Shown here one piece after another: positions 27,312 through 37,234 of a stretch of 64,000 bases of DNA. Each line of letters begins with the position of its first letter. The stretch's first letter is position 1. Source of the stretch: Rhodomicrobium sp. (GTDB taxonomy: Bacteria > Pseudomonadota > Alphaproteobacteria > Rhizobiales > HXMU1428-3); assembly GCA_021604665.1 (NCBI GenBank), contig BQJK01000002.1, positions 186,001 to 250,000 of the forward strand, written 5' to 3'. The position numbers and the translations under genes were made by a program. The notes under the pieces were generated by a model. The model had not been told where the DNA came from. It did not search any database and was given only the letters and a program-made list of their open reading frames with translations.

Positions 27312-28301
27312 ATGGTACTCCCGACCCCAACTATTGATGTACTTGAAGCTGGCATCCGCGATGGGAACCGCAGCCTTTTGGCGCGGGCGATTACGTTGGT
27401 GGAGAGCGTGAAACCGGCGCATCAAATACTGGCGCAAGAGTTATTGCTAAAATTACTACCTGAGCGCGGCTCTGCCCACCGCATTGGGATCACCGGTGTG
27501 CCAGGGGTTGGCAAATCCACAACGATTGAAGCGTTAGGGCTTTATCTCACCGGCATGGGCAAGAAGGTTGCCGTATTGGCAGTGGACCCAAGCTCTTCTC
27601 GAAGCGGTGGTTCTATCCTTGGTGATAAAACGCGGATGCAAAATCTCAGTGTTGACCCCAACGCTTTTATTCGCCCGTCCCCAACATCAGGAACGCTTGG
27701 CGGGGTGACTAAGAAAACCCGTGAGACAATGGCGCTTTGTGAGGCGGCGGGGTTTGATGTTATTTTGGTTGAGACTGTTGGGGTTGGGCAATCGGAAACA
27801 TCTGTTGCTGAGATGGTGGATATTTTTCTTTGTTTGATGCTACCGGGCGCCGGCGATGAATTACAGGGGATTAAAAAAGGAATTCTGGAGATTGCTGATA
27901 TTATTGCGGTAAACAAGGCTGATGGCGACCAGAAGCTAAAAGCCATGCAAGCGGCCAGCGAATACCGGGCGGCACTACATATTCTCAAGCCGCAATCTCC
28001 TAATTGGTCGCCGAAAGTTTTGACTATATCTGGCCTAACCGGTGAGGGGCTGGATAGTTTATGGGAGTTGGTGCTCAGTCACAAAACAGCTTTAACCGAA
28101 AGCGGTGAATGGGAAGAACGCCGCCGGGCGCAAGATGTTAATTGGATGCATGACATGATTGAAGCGCGTTTGCTTGCGGGGCTTTATGAGCGGGCAGAAA
28201 TTAGCGAGCTTGTAAAAGCGTCTGAAGCTTCTGTGCGCGGCGGAGAATTAACAGCGAGCCTTGCGGCAGAGCGGATCGTTGCGGCAATGCGGGGGGCTTA
28301 G
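27312..28301 (+). CDS. meaB: Methylmalonyl-CoA mutase-associated GTPase MeaB
   Basis: G3E-family GTPase that protects and reloads cobalamin-dependent acyl-CoA mutases. P-loop GVPGVGKST with Lys68, the VDPSSSRSGGSILGDKTRM motif, VETVGVGQSE and NKADGD are diagnostic of MeaB/ArgK. At 329 residues it is normal. The mutase genes are not in this window. The stop lies inside a 12-bp repeat shared with the 3' end of the convergent PAS gene. Confidence 0.94.
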   Translation: MVLPTPTIDVLEAGIRDGNRSLLARAITLVESVKPAHQILAQELLLKLLPERGSAHRIGITGVPGVGKSTTIEALGLYLTGMGKKVAVLAVDPSSSRSGGSILGDKTRMQNLSVDPNAFIRPSPTSGTLGGVTKKTRETMALCEAAGFDVILVETVGVGQSETSVAEMVDIFLCLMLPGAGDELQGIKKGILEIADIIAVNKADGDQKLKAMQAASEYRAALHILKPQSPNWSPKVLTISGLTGEGLDSLWELVLSHKTALTESGEWEERRRAQDVNWMHDMIEARLLAGLYERAEISELVKASEASVRGGELTASLAAERIVAAMRGA

Positions 28302-28337
28302 CCTCTGACTTAGCCTCTGACGGTCTTAGCCTCTGAC
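28298..28337. repeat. Three 12-bp copies of the PAS-gene 3' end
   Basis: TTAGCCTCTGAC occurs at 28298-28309, 28310-28321 and 28326-28337. On the minus strand each copy reads GTC AGA GGC TAA, i.e. the last codons and stop of the PAS protein. The first copy overlaps the meaB stop. Confidence 0.9.
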
Positions 28338-29798
28338 GGTGCTATTTATTTTGGCAACAGACCCCTTAAGAGCTGAGGCGAAGCCAGATGCTCCATTTGG
28401 ATTGCCTTTGGCTTTTGTGACTGATTTTGCCTCACTCGCTGCTTTGTCATTAGCTACATTGGTGGGGCTATCGCTCATATTATTCAGTTTGTCAGCTTCC
28501 AAGCTTTCAATTTCTGTGTTTTCAATTGCAGGGTCATTTGCTTCTGGCTGCTCTGTTGCCTGCGCCTGCTTTTTTTGTTGGCTGGAATTTGCTTTCAATG
28601 CAACCGGGCTTTTCTTCACCTTGGGTTTTACGCCAACTTCAGGCTCTATTAGTTTAATGAAGATCTCAGTACCGGAGGTTGGGTGACTGGTGACACGCAT
28701 CTTGCCACCAAGCTTGCCTGTTAGATGGTCTGAGAGGCGCAAGCGTTTGCCTTTATTTTCTAATGTGTTTGCCTGCTCTGTGGCAGCATCCGGCGTTTCT
28801 GAGAGCGCCTGGTCAATGATATATTGCGGAACGCCGAAATGGGTTATGCTGCAATGAAATTCTATTTCTATATAACCCTCATCATTTCGTTTCACTTCTG
28901 TCAGGCGGAGCATGACCTCACCACCAATTGCGTTATTGATGGCATGTTCTGAAATGTTGAAAAAGATCTGCTCGACAGTTGCACAGCGCTCAAGCCGGAA
29001 TTCTTTTGTTACTGCTGGTATTTCCCACAATACATTGAGATGCTTTCCTCGTGCGACCGGGTCAACAATGCTTCTTACACGCTCAAAGATGCCGTAGATT
29101 GAGTGATCGATAAGTTTGAATGCATCATCAACCTTATTTTTTCCCAACGAGCCATCGGCTGAAAAATATGCAGCTTTCTGGCTGAGAGTCAGCGCGCCAA
29201 AGGCTGTGTTCATTATGGATTGACACATATCCTGCACAGTTTTGATTTGAATGTTTTCTTTTAGTGATTGTGCGTTTTTGGCAATTTTAGTGATGGAGGC
29301 TTCCAAACTCGTTTGCAGCGTGTTGGCCGTACAGCGATTTTGCTGCTGCAGCTGAAACTGGCTGAGCTCTGCATCACATTTACTTTGCTCTGTCACATAA
29401 TATTCGGTCATATCCTGTAATGTGACGATGAAAGCTATATTGCCGTATATATTGAATTTTTGTACAGCTATGCGGCAGGGGAACAGGGTGCCATCAATAC
29501 GGGCGCATCTTAGCTTACGCCAATTGTCGAGCTCTTGGCGCTCTTCATTAGAGGCTTCAAATAAATGGACTAGCTTTTCATGTTTAGAGCGGTGTTCTTC
29601 TGGGATAAACCGTGACAAAGGTTTGCCGCGCAGCTCAGGAGCTGGCAGACCAAGCATTTCTCCTGCGGCGGCATTGGCAAACATTGCTTCCATCTGATGG
29701 TTAAAAACAATGATACCGTCACTCGCGCGATTGACAATTGCCTCGAACAGCTTAACTTTTTTAGCTAATTGCTGGGCATCTAATGAATCCGCGGACAT
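28326..29798 (-). CDS. PAS-domain sensor with degenerate histidine-kinase core
   Basis: N-terminal PAS domain (about residues 15-140; FEAIVNRASDGIIVFNHQMEAMF in two parts, ending FIVTLQDMTEYY). A helical region (about 150-255) sits where a dimerisation/phospho-His domain would be, then an ATPase-like domain (about 260-385) with a poorly conserved N box (NISEHAINN) and G box (HLTGKLGGKMRV). I find no convincing phospho-acceptor His motif, so it may be a pseudokinase or phosphotransfer partner. The C-terminal 100 residues are low complexity (Lys, Ala, Glu, Asn). Its 3' end is repeated downstream. Confidence 0.75.
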   Translation of the reverse strand: MSADSLDAQQLAKKVKLFEAIVNRASDGIIVFNHQMEAMFANAAAGEMLGLPAPELRGKPLSRFIPEEHRSKHEKLVHLFEASNEERQELDNWRKLRCARIDGTLFPCRIAVQKFNIYGNIAFIVTLQDMTEYYVTEQSKCDAELSQFQLQQQNRCTANTLQTSLEASITKIAKNAQSLKENIQIKTVQDMCQSIMNTAFGALTLSQKAAYFSADGSLGKNKVDDAFKLIDHSIYGIFERVRSIVDPVARGKHLNVLWEIPAVTKEFRLERCATVEQIFFNISEHAINNAIGGEVMLRLTEVKRNDEGYIEIEFHCSITHFGVPQYIIDQALSETPDAATEQANTLENKGKRLRLSDHLTGKLGGKMRVTSHPTSGTEIFIKLIEPEVGVKPKVKKSPVALKANSSQQKKQAQATEQPEANDPAIENTEIESLEADKLNNMSDSPTNVANDKAASEAKSVTKAKGNPNGASGFASALKGSVAKINSTVRG

Positions 29799-30031
29799 TC
29801 TCCGTCTCTTAGGTTTCCTGAGGGCACCTTTTGTGCTTCTTGCTCATTTGATTTGAAGTCGTCTGTGTAGATACTTTAACTTACTTTTTAATATAAATGA
29901 GGTATCCACGGCTTAACTTTAGTCTACTTCTAGTTTTATATTGGTTAATGAAGCTTTCATATATGCTTAACTATTTAGTATTCATTTTGTGATGCTACCA
30001 GCTATAACTTCAGCCGCTCCAGAGGTCCTTG

Positions 30032-31393
30032 ATGAATTTTAATCGCAGAGATATTCTATTGAATACATTGCCTTTTCTTGCTGGTGCTGGGGTTGTAGGC
30101 GCGGTTAGCCCCGTTGCTGGTGCCGCCCCCATTAAGGCGATGGCCCTTGCTGGCACCACTGTGCAGAGCTTTGGCCTCAGCCCCCATAACACCAAAGACC
30201 AAACAGCCGCGCTACAGGCGGCCATTGATGAGGCGGCAAAAACAGCGCAAGTGCTCTCATTACCGGCGGGAGTTTTCAAAACAGGGCCACTCACCTTACG
30301 GAGCGGTTTGGTTATGTCTGGTGTCGGCCCGCAATCTAAACTCAGTTTTCTTGGTGGGGCCGCCCTTTTGCAGGGCGAGGGGCTTTCGAATGTCCGGCTT
30401 AGTAATATGTCAATTGATGGCGCAGCGCGGCCCCTTAATAACGATCGCGGTGGATTGATTAGCCTGAAGTCCGTGACCGGGCTGATGATTGATCATATCA
30501 CCCTGAAAGACGGGCTGACGAATGGTATCTTGTTGCAAGGGTGCAGCGGGCAGATTATCCATTCTGAATTCTCGGAACTTGGCAATGCGGCTATATTTTC
30601 AGACGATGCCACGGGCCTTGAGATCGCATATTGCCATGTGCATCACTGCGCCAATAACGGCATTCTGGTCTGGCGCGGTGAGAAGGGTGATGATGGCACG
30701 CTAGTCGTGCATAACCGGATCAATGACATTTCAGCGAAAGCTGGCGGCAGCGGCCAAAATGGCAATGGTGTTAATGTTTTCCGGGCGGGCGGGGTGATCG
30801 TCTCTGGCAACCAGATCCGCGATTGTGCCTTTAGCGCCATCCGCAATAATAGCGGAGACAATGTGCAAATTCTCAATAACAGCTGCCACCAGCTGGGTGA
30901 GGTTGCGATTTATTCTGAGTTTAGTTTTGAAGGTGCGGTGATTGCCAATAACCTGGTGGATGGGGCGCATGTGGGGATTTCTATCACCAACTTTAATGAA
31001 GGCGGCCGCTTGGCAACGGCAACGGGCAATCTTTTACGAAACCTCAAAAAACGCAAGGGCGTGGCCGCCATCGGCTTGGCGGTTGAGGCTGATAGCATCG
31101 TAACCGGCAATTGCATTGAGGCTGTTGAGGGGCTTGGCATTGGAATTGGCTATGGCGCTTACATGCGCGAGGTCTCAGCCAATAACAATATTATCCGCGG
31201 CGCTGACATTGGCATAGGGGTCTCGACCCATAATGATGCGGGCTATGCGCTTATCGCCACGAATATGATCACAGGCACTAAGAATGGCGGCATCCGGGCG
31301 ATGGATAAAGACAAACCGCTCGGGCCGGACCTGACCAAAAGCAGCACCGAGGCGTTCCGTAACCTTGCGGTTTATGGGAATGTCAGTTTTTAG
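30032..31393 (+). CDS. Tat-exported parallel beta-helix repeat protein (TIGR03808-like)
   Basis: The N-terminus MNFNRRDILLNTLPFLAG is a twin-arginine signal, followed by cleavage-like AGA at about residue 31. The rest is a right-handed beta-helix of Asn/Gly-rich turns (e.g. HHCANNGILVWRGEKGDDG, VIVSGNQIRDCAFSAIRNN), as in the TIGR03808 family of twin-arginine repeat proteins. Function unknown; such folds often bind or cleave polysaccharide, but I see no lyase motif. ATG at 30032 is preferred to the TTG one codon up. Confidence 0.85.
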   Translation: MNFNRRDILLNTLPFLAGAGVVGAVSPVAGAAPIKAMALAGTTVQSFGLSPHNTKDQTAALQAAIDEAAKTAQVLSLPAGVFKTGPLTLRSGLVMSGVGPQSKLSFLGGAALLQGEGLSNVRLSNMSIDGAARPLNNDRGGLISLKSVTGLMIDHITLKDGLTNGILLQGCSGQIIHSEFSELGNAAIFSDDATGLEIAYCHVHHCANNGILVWRGEKGDDGTLVVHNRINDISAKAGGSGQNGNGVNVFRAGGVIVSGNQIRDCAFSAIRNNSGDNVQILNNSCHQLGEVAIYSEFSFEGAVIANNLVDGAHVGISITNFNEGGRLATATGNLLRNLKKRKGVAAIGLAVEADSIVTGNCIEAVEGLGIGIGYGAYMREVSANNNIIRGADIGIGVSTHNDAGYALIATNMITGTKNGGIRAMDKDKPLGPDLTKSSTEAFRNLAVYGNVSF

Positions 31394-31473
31394 TATGACC
31401 ATTCAGAGCACTGCGGCATAGATGGGGCGCTGTTTGTTACGCCCTGCTGGCGCAGGCTGTGCGCCAGGATATT

Positions 31474-31567
31474 AAGATGGCGAGTGCTAGCGCCGCGCTA
31501 GATTTTACGATGGCGAGCGTAGGCGCCGCGCTAGATCTTGCGGTGGCGAGCGCGGGCGCCGCGCTCA
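31474..31567. repeat. 33-bp tandem repeat of the TerB-gene 3' end
   Basis: Nearly three copies. On the minus strand the first two encode GARARHRKI-stop-R and GAYARHRKI-stop-R, the third is decayed (GASTRHLNI). Differences between copies 1 and 2 are mainly third-position (CAC/CAT, CGC/CGT, AAG/AAA). Confidence 0.85.
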
Positions 31568-31944
31568 AGGGCAGCAGTTACTAGCTTATCAAGATTAAGC
31601 CGATCTCTCAGCATTTGCAGAAACCTGATTTCTTCCCGCTCAATTTGCCGGTCGATTATTGCCACCTCAACCGCCAGGGCATATGCTGTTTCTGTTAATT
31701 TTTCTGGCACCGCATTTCCAATTGCTTCAAGCACATCTCTCAAGCCGGATTCTGCCCCCAGCGCAAGGCCGCACTCTGAAGCAACTTTCGTCAACTGCTC
31801 CAGGTCAAAGCCTTCAAATACCGGGAGGTTTTTGACCAATGTGCCGATGCGGCTCAATTCTTTATCGGAAATTTCACTATCAACTGCTGACATTGTGATC
31901 ATGGTGTATATAAGGGCTTCATGAACGGAGAGATAATGCGGCAC
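31531..31944 (-). CDS. TerB-like (tellurite-resistance-type) protein
   Basis: A 137-residue all-helical protein. Pattern ALIYTMITMSAVDSEISDKELSRI near the start and AVEVAIIDRQIEREEIRFLQML near residue 100 match the two acidic helix-loop repeats of the TerB/DjlA-N fold, which binds metal in some members. Tellurite resistance itself is not implied; single TerB proteins are common and mostly uncharacterised. The basic C-terminal tail RGARARHRKI lies within a tandem DNA repeat. Confidence 0.78.
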   Translation of the reverse strand: MPHYLSVHEALIYTMITMSAVDSEISDKELSRIGTLVKNLPVFEGFDLEQLTKVASECGLALGAESGLRDVLEAIGNAVPEKLTETAYALAVEVAIIDRQIEREEIRFLQMLRDRLNLDKLVTAALERGARARHRKI

Positions 31945-32186
31945 GTGGCAAGTTCCTTCTGTTTATTCCGATGTTTTCCTTTTTAACCCAGCCATTGCCA
32001 AGCGTCGAGCCTTGATGCGGCATCTGCTGTTATCTGGCTGCACTCTCATTGGGGCACTTGGCATTGTGGCATTTGAGTAATTGACGTGCGGGGACCACTC
32101 AAATAGGGTCACAGGCCGGTGGGTGCAGGGGCTCTACCGATAGCTATACACCTCATTAATTGCATTGAAGAAGGTTTTTAAAACAC

Positions 32187-33770
32187 ATGGACGTTGCGGC
32201 ATTAAAACAATTGGCAGAAGACAGCAAGGCCTGGCCGTTTGAAGAGGCGCGCAAGGTTGTGAAACGGCTCTCTAAGCAGGCGGAACCGTCTGGCCCTGTT
32301 ATATTCGAGACCGGTTATGGCCCGTCTGGTCTGCCGCATATTGGAACCTTTGGTGAGGTGGCGCGCACATCTATGGTGCGGCATGCTTTTACCGTGTTAA
32401 CCGAAGGAGCGGTGCCGACACGGCTTATTTGCTTCTCGGATGATATGGATGGCCTGCGCAAGGTGCCAGATAATGTGCCCAACAAAGAGATGCTGGCTGA
32501 GCATTTAGAAAAGCCCCTCACCTCAGTGCCAGACCCATTTGGCACGCATGATAGTTTTGCCGCCCATAACAATGCACGGCTGCAAAGCTTTCTCGATCAG
32601 TTCGGCTTTGAGTATGAGTTTTTTTCAGCAACTGATTGTTATAAAGCGGGAAAGTTTGACGAAACGCTACTCTCCATGCTGCAAAATTATGACAAGGTGA
32701 TGGATATTATCCTGCCGACGCTAGGCTCTGAGCGCCAGGCGACCTACTCTCCTTTCCTTCCTGTTTGCCAGCGCACAGGCAAAGTGTTGCAAGTGCCTAT
32801 GACCGCGCGGGATGTAAGCGCTGGCACCATCACTTATAGCGACCCTGAAACGGGTGAAGCTGTGACAACCAGCGTGACTGGCGGCAATATTAAATGCCAA
32901 TGGAAAGCTGACTGGGCAATGCGGTGGGTGGCACTTGGTGTTTCTTATGAAATGGCTGGCAAGGATCTGATTGATAGCGTGCATCTTTCGAGCCGCATTG
33001 CCAAAGCGCTTGGGGGGCGGCCACCTGAAGGCTTTAATTATGAGCTATTTCTTGATGAGAATGGCGAGAAAATTTCAAAGTCGAAAGGCAATGGCCTGAC
33101 AATTGAGGAATGGCTGACTTATGCCAGCCCGGAGAGCCTTTCTCTCTTTATGTTCCAGAAACCAAAGACGGCGAAGCGGCTTTATTTTGATGTGATCCCG
33201 AAGGCTGTGGATGAATATCTCAGCTTTGCCGAAAAATTCCCGGCACAAGAAGAGAAAGACCAGCTGACAAACCCTGCCTGGCACATACATGATGGGGCTG
33301 TGCCATCTGATTTTGTGCCGATCAGTTTTAATCTGATGCTCAATCTGGTTTCTGCCTCAAATGCTTCAGAACCTGAAGTCCTCTGGGGCTTTATCCGCCG
33401 CTATGCGCCAGAGGCAACGGCTGAAAATCACCCGGAGCTTGACCGCATGGTTGGCTATACCATTAATTATTTTCATGATTTTGTAAAACCAACCAAAACA
33501 TTCCGCGCCCCAACTGAAAAGGAGCGGGCGGCGATTGGTGACCTGGCTGATCGGTTTGAAGCGCTGGAGGGGCCAACTGATGCAAAGGCCCTGCAGCAAG
33601 TTGTTTTTGATGTTGGTAAGCAGCATGAGTTTGAACCGCTTCGCGCGTGGTTTCAGGCGCTCTATGAGGTTTTACTGGGGCAATCTCAAGGGCCGCGTTT
33701 TGGTTCATTTGTGGAGCTTTACGGCGCAGAAGAAACCGTGGCGCTTATTCGTGAGAAGCTAGCGACTTAA
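32187..33770 (+). CDS. lysS: Class I lysyl-tRNA synthetase
   Basis: Charges tRNA-Lys. Unlike the class II LysRS of most bacteria, this is the class I enzyme found in archaea, spirochaetes and alphaproteobacteria. The HIGH-type motif is [10 protein letters not shown] (His51) and the KMSKS motif is KISKSKGN near residue 295. At 527 residues it is normal. It is transcribed alone; a hairpin terminator follows. No class II LysRS is visible in the window. Confidence 0.96.
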   Translation: MDVAALKQLAEDSKAWPFEEARKVVKRLSKQAEPSGPVIFETGYGPSGLPHIGTFGEVARTSMVRHAFTVLTEGAVPTRLICFSDDMDGLRKVPDNVPNKEMLAEHLEKPLTSVPDPFGTHDSFAAHNNARLQSFLDQFGFEYEFFSATDCYKAGKFDETLLSMLQNYDKVMDIILPTLGSERQATYSPFLPVCQRTGKVLQVPMTARDVSAGTITYSDPETGEAVTTSVTGGNIKCQWKADWAMRWVALGVSYEMAGKDLIDSVHLSSRIAKALGGRPPEGFNYELFLDENGEKISKSKGNGLTIEEWLTYASPESLSLFMFQKPKTAKRLYFDVIPKAVDEYLSFAEKFPAQEEKDQLTNPAWHIHDGAVPSDFVPISFNLMLNLVSASNASEPEVLWGFIRRYAPEATAENHPELDRMVGYTINYFHDFVKPTKTFRAPTEKERAAIGDLADRFEALEGPTDAKALQQVVFDVGKQHEFEPLRAWFQALYEVLLGQSQGPRFGSFVELYGAEETVALIREKLAT

Positions 33771-33814
33771 AGGCAATTTTTTATAAGCCTTCTCACCCTA
33801 TCCCCCTGATATTA

Positions 33815-33859
33815 AAACACCACTCCAAACGCAAATGCGCAGTCTGGAGTGGTGTTATT
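33815..33859. terminator. Bidirectional terminator between lysS and the basic secreted protein
   Basis: AACACCACTCCA pairs with TGGAGTGGTGTT around a 17-base centre; T-rich on the plus side and A-rich before it, so it can serve both convergent genes. Confidence 0.75.
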
Positions 33860-33920
33860 TGCTCACTGCCTGGTTTAGCTTAAAGCTAGTGACAAGCAAT
33901 TAGCCCTGATGATCTTAGAC

Positions 33921-34409
33921 TTATGATCTGCGGCGTTGTTGTGGGCCACGATTATTATTACCACCAGCGCTTTTTCTTTTGAAATTTGGGCGGTTGTTGC
34001 CACCGTGGTGACCGCGTTTTTTCTTATGGAATTTTGGTCCGTGATGCTTTCTCACGACTTTGTAGCTGTGGGGGCGACAAGGGCGCTGTGCTCTATGACC
34101 TTTAACCATCCAGCGTTTGCCGTGATGTCTTTTGTGACCATGGCGACGCTTTTTAATTTTTTTGATGGTCTTTACGATGATGATTTTTTTGCCGTGTTTA
34201 TAGATAACCTTCACGACTTTTTTAATGATAATTTTTTTACCGTGGTGGCCTCTGTGGCCTCTATAACCATGACGGTTATGGCGAAGCATTTTTGAGTAGC
34301 TGCCGGCTTTATTAAAGCCATTGCCGCCAATACCACCGGCATGGGCGTTACTGATTGCAAACATGGACATAACGCCCAGCACTGCAATAAGGGATAATAG
34401 TTTCTTCAT
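33921..34409 (-). CDS. Small secreted His/Lys/Arg-rich protein
   Basis: Function unknown. A clear signal peptide (MKKLLSLIAVLGVMSMF then ISNAHA) is followed by a strongly basic, His/Gly/Lys-rich mature protein with IKKVVKVIYKHGKK and KTIKKIKKRRHGHKRHHGKR segments. I start it at 34409, where GGAG lies upstream; a longer upstream frame has no signal logic. About 162 residues. The His clusters suggest metal or polyanion binding, but this is only inference. Confidence 0.72.
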   Translation of the reverse strand: MKKLLSLIAVLGVMSMFAISNAHAGGIGGNGFNKAGSYSKMLRHNRHGYRGHRGHHGKKIIIKKVVKVIYKHGKKIIIVKTIKKIKKRRHGHKRHHGKRWMVKGHRAQRPCRPHSYKVVRKHHGPKFHKKKRGHHGGNNRPNFKRKSAGGNNNRGPQQRRRS

Positions 34410-34682
34410 TTCCGACTCCTGAACTAACGATTGAAGTGATAGATGAAGTCGTTTCTTCCCGAACTCACCCATCCTTAACAATTCGTTACTAACAGAAATA
34501 CTTGCTATTAACTCCAAATTAACTCTTTATAATAAATAGTTAACCTTAATATTTATAGTTAACCTTCCCTGTTCTTGCCGCACCCGCGTCAGTACTTACC
34601 CTTACTTATTTGTTTTCATAGATGGAATGCCGATTTGAAACAGGGGGCCTCTAATGAGTGGCGACTTGCAGGAAAGCAAAAA
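34410..34682. other. Intergenic region upstream of the basic secreted protein
   Basis: AT-rich, with several TTAAC/GTTAA runs (34495-34565) and a likely promoter for the minus-strand gene at 33921. No gene seen. Confidence 0.4.
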
Positions 34683-34718
34683 AAAACCACCCCTCATCAA
34701 TTGATGAGGGGTGGTTTT
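34683..34718 (-). terminator. Terminator of the outer-membrane protein gene (perfect 36-bp palindrome)
   Basis: AAAACCACCCCTCATCAA is followed directly by its exact complement. On the minus strand, downstream of the stop at 34787, it ends in a run of T, so it terminates the barrel gene. Confidence 0.85.
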
Positions 34719-34786
34719 GATCTATCTGTAATTACCGCGCTTCGAATATTTGAGCCGGTTCGTTCAGATGTATTAGCGCTAGCGGA

Positions 34787-37234
34787 TTAGTTTAGCGGGA
34801 TGTTCACCCGACCACCTAGTGTATATGAGAAGGCCTCATCTTCACCGAGGGCTGTACCATCCTGGAAGCCGCTTATGGAGGTTCCTGAAGTGTCGCTATC
34901 TACATTATTGTAAAGCACCTTAGGTGCGTAGGAGTAATACTCCCCTTCAGCAAAAAGCCCCAAAGTCCCCCAAGAGAGCTTTTTATTAAGCTCAACCCTT
35001 AGCGAGCCAATGAATGACACATCATCATCCGAGAGTTTTTCTACGCTCGTATCGACGGCGGTGGCGCAACCACAACCAAAGTTTGCTGTGTAGTTGCTTT
35101 TATAGCTGGTGTCAGCGTAATAAGCACCTGCTTCAGCATTTAAGGAGAGACTAAATGAGCCGCCCAGCTCAACTGTTCTATCGAAGGCGATGTAGGCACC
35201 ATAATAGAAGGTGTCAAGATTTTCGCGGTAGTCAATTGTTTCGCCATCGACAATATCATTTGCAAATAGTGATAGCTCCTGCTCAATTGCTTTGATTGCC
35301 ACACCAAAACGTATCAGAGAGTTCTCATGGGCTAGCGGATTGCCGTAGCGATTGAGTTGCGCCTCTAATGACACGCCCCAATGGTCCACATCCCTATCTG
35401 TATTGGTGATGAAGTTGCTATTCGCTGTGGTGACATTCGGGTTGGCTAAATTAGAATCGAAGATGCTGATATAAGCGCAGTTACCGGAAATTTCGGCTGA
35501 GTTACATGTGGTGGTTTGGTCTGAAGAAAAGCGCCCATAAAAGCCCGCTATATTGAAACTTAAATTACGGCCACCTAGGCCCCATATAGCCAAATCGTTC
35601 GGAAGGTTGATAGAGGCAAAGCCTGGTGCTCTCATATCTATCCTAGCGCCTTCAAGTTCCCCATCATGATCTTCACCTCTAGCAATAGCCTGATTATGAC
35701 CGGCGTTAGTAATTGCTAGCATCTCTGTCTCGGGTAAGAATAATTTTGAGTAACCAATGCGCGTTTCAATGAGCCGAGCTGATGGCAAAATCTCTGGCAA
35801 TAACAAACGCTCTTCTTCAAGCTGGCCGGGGTTTCTAACAAAATTGATCTTATAGCCGACACCGAGTTTAAAGCGGTTATAATCAGTACAGAAGCAGCCT
35901 TCTGTTGTCTCTTCATAGAGTGCGGTGACATAGAATTGGCGGTTTGAGGTGTGGTAGTAAGAAAAATCGAGACCGACGGTTTCTTCTTCATATATCTCAT
36001 TTGTGCCGATTTCTCTTCTCCACTCATGAGATGCGTAAATATCTAGCTGAGAGCGAACGGAAGGCTGCATGGAAAGTGTAATCCGGTGGCGACGCACATC
36101 CGCTAGATAGGAATAAGTAGATGAAGGTTCGTCGATGTAGCTATCGGCTTCATAAATTACCTTGAACAGCTCGCTTGGAGTCCAGGTGATTTTGGCGTCA
36201 AAGCCATCTGTGTTGTAGCGATTGAATTTAAGATCATCCAGCTCACGGCGGTTAAAGCGCCAGCCCAGCTCTGCAACTAAATAGGGGGATAAGTTGAATT
36301 GGAAGCCCGCTGCTAACCAGAACTCATCAGCATCCCGGTCTATTTTGGTTGCGTCGGGTTGATCCGTATAATTTGAAAAGCCATACCCGCCTTTGCCGTA
36401 AACGCCAACTGGTTGGCTTCTACCGATTAAGCCGCCTGCTTCAATTTGAGAGCGTTCAATATTAAAGGCTCTGTTTCTAAAGAATGGGCGGTCAGCCACC
36501 GCGATGGAGGAGAGATCCTGATCATCATTTATGTATCTTTGTTTGTATGAGAGAGATGCCAGGTAGGCGAAAACATTTTCGCTGTTGAAGTCCAGGCGCG
36601 AAGAGGAGGAGAAGGTTTCTGAATTTGTAAAACTTTCCTCATCGCGGAAATAGAATGTGTTGCTGCTATATTCGAGATTTTGATTTAGCTGATAATAGGA
36701 GCTCAGGGTTGCACTGCCATACCAACGATCTTCAGGGTTCAGTGAGCCATAGTTGCTGTATGCGCTTTTGAGAGTCAGGGTGACAGCTTTGTCTTCTTTT
36801 ATAAACCCAAAGAGAACAGAACCATCAACCAAACCATATCCGGAACCTTGGGGATCTATAAACTCATCAAAGTTGCTATCATAGCCGCCTTCGATGCTTA
36901 TCTCCGGCGCGATCAGATAATGATCAAGAATCTGGTAGCCAACGGAATTAAGTTCTTTAGAGCGAATACGGTTTACAGAGGCTTTCTTTTTAGCGTTTTC
37001 GTAACTGTCTTGCTTTTGGGTTGCGAGGGTTTGCGCCGCAATTATATCTGCCGATAGTAGCTGACTGGCAAATAGCCCCGAGACCAGAAGCCCATATACT
37101 AAAATTCGCCCTAGCATTGACGGCCGTTTATTGGGTCGTTGGCTGTTTGCCTTGAGAAGACCCTGGCATGACTTTGTGGTTTTGTGTTCTGCGTACATTT
37201 TAGTTCTGGCTGAACAAAATTTGCTCTGAGACAT
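34787..37234 (-). CDS. Large outer-membrane beta-barrel protein (BBP2-like)
   Basis: A signal-like hydrophobic segment (about residues 41-68, MLGRILVYGLLVSGLFASQ) and then alternating amphipathic strands throughout. The first part (about 100-450) resembles the beta-barrel porin 2 family, with EISIEGGYDSNFDE and AAGFQFNLSPYLVAELGWRF. The second part (about 470-815) looks like a further barrel, ending in the short strand GGRVNIPLN typical of barrel C-termini. At 815 residues it is about twice a single BBP2 barrel. The start is uncertain: Met1, Met13 and Met41 are all possible. Cargo or substrate unknown. Confidence 0.75.
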   Translation of the reverse strand: MSQSKFCSARTKMYAEHKTTKSCQGLLKANSQRPNKRPSMLGRILVYGLLVSGLFASQLLSADIIAAQTLATQKQDSYENAKKKASVNRIRSKELNSVGYQILDHYLIAPEISIEGGYDSNFDEFIDPQGSGYGLVDGSVLFGFIKEDKAVTLTLKSAYSNYGSLNPEDRWYGSATLSSYYQLNQNLEYSSNTFYFRDEESFTNSETFSSSSRLDFNSENVFAYLASLSYKQRYINDDQDLSSIAVADRPFFRNRAFNIERSQIEAGGLIGRSQPVGVYGKGGYGFSNYTDQPDATKIDRDADEFWLAAGFQFNLSPYLVAELGWRFNRRELDDLKFNRYNTDGFDAKITWTPSELFKVIYEADSYIDEPSSTYSYLADVRRHRITLSMQPSVRSQLDIYASHEWRREIGTNEIYEEETVGLDFSYYHTSNRQFYVTALYEETTEGCFCTDYNRFKLGVGYKINFVRNPGQLEEERLLLPEILPSARLIETRIGYSKLFLPETEMLAITNAGHNQAIARGEDHDGELEGARIDMRAPGFASINLPNDLAIWGLGGRNLSFNIAGFYGRFSSDQTTTCNSAEISGNCAYISIFDSNLANPNVTTANSNFITNTDRDVDHWGVSLEAQLNRYGNPLAHENSLIRFGVAIKAIEQELSLFANDIVDGETIDYRENLDTFYYGAYIAFDRTVELGGSFSLSLNAEAGAYYADTSYKSNYTANFGCGCATAVDTSVEKLSDDDVSFIGSLRVELNKKLSWGTLGLFAEGEYYSYAPKVLYNNVDSDTSGTSISGFQDGTALGEDEAFSYTLGGRVNIPLN

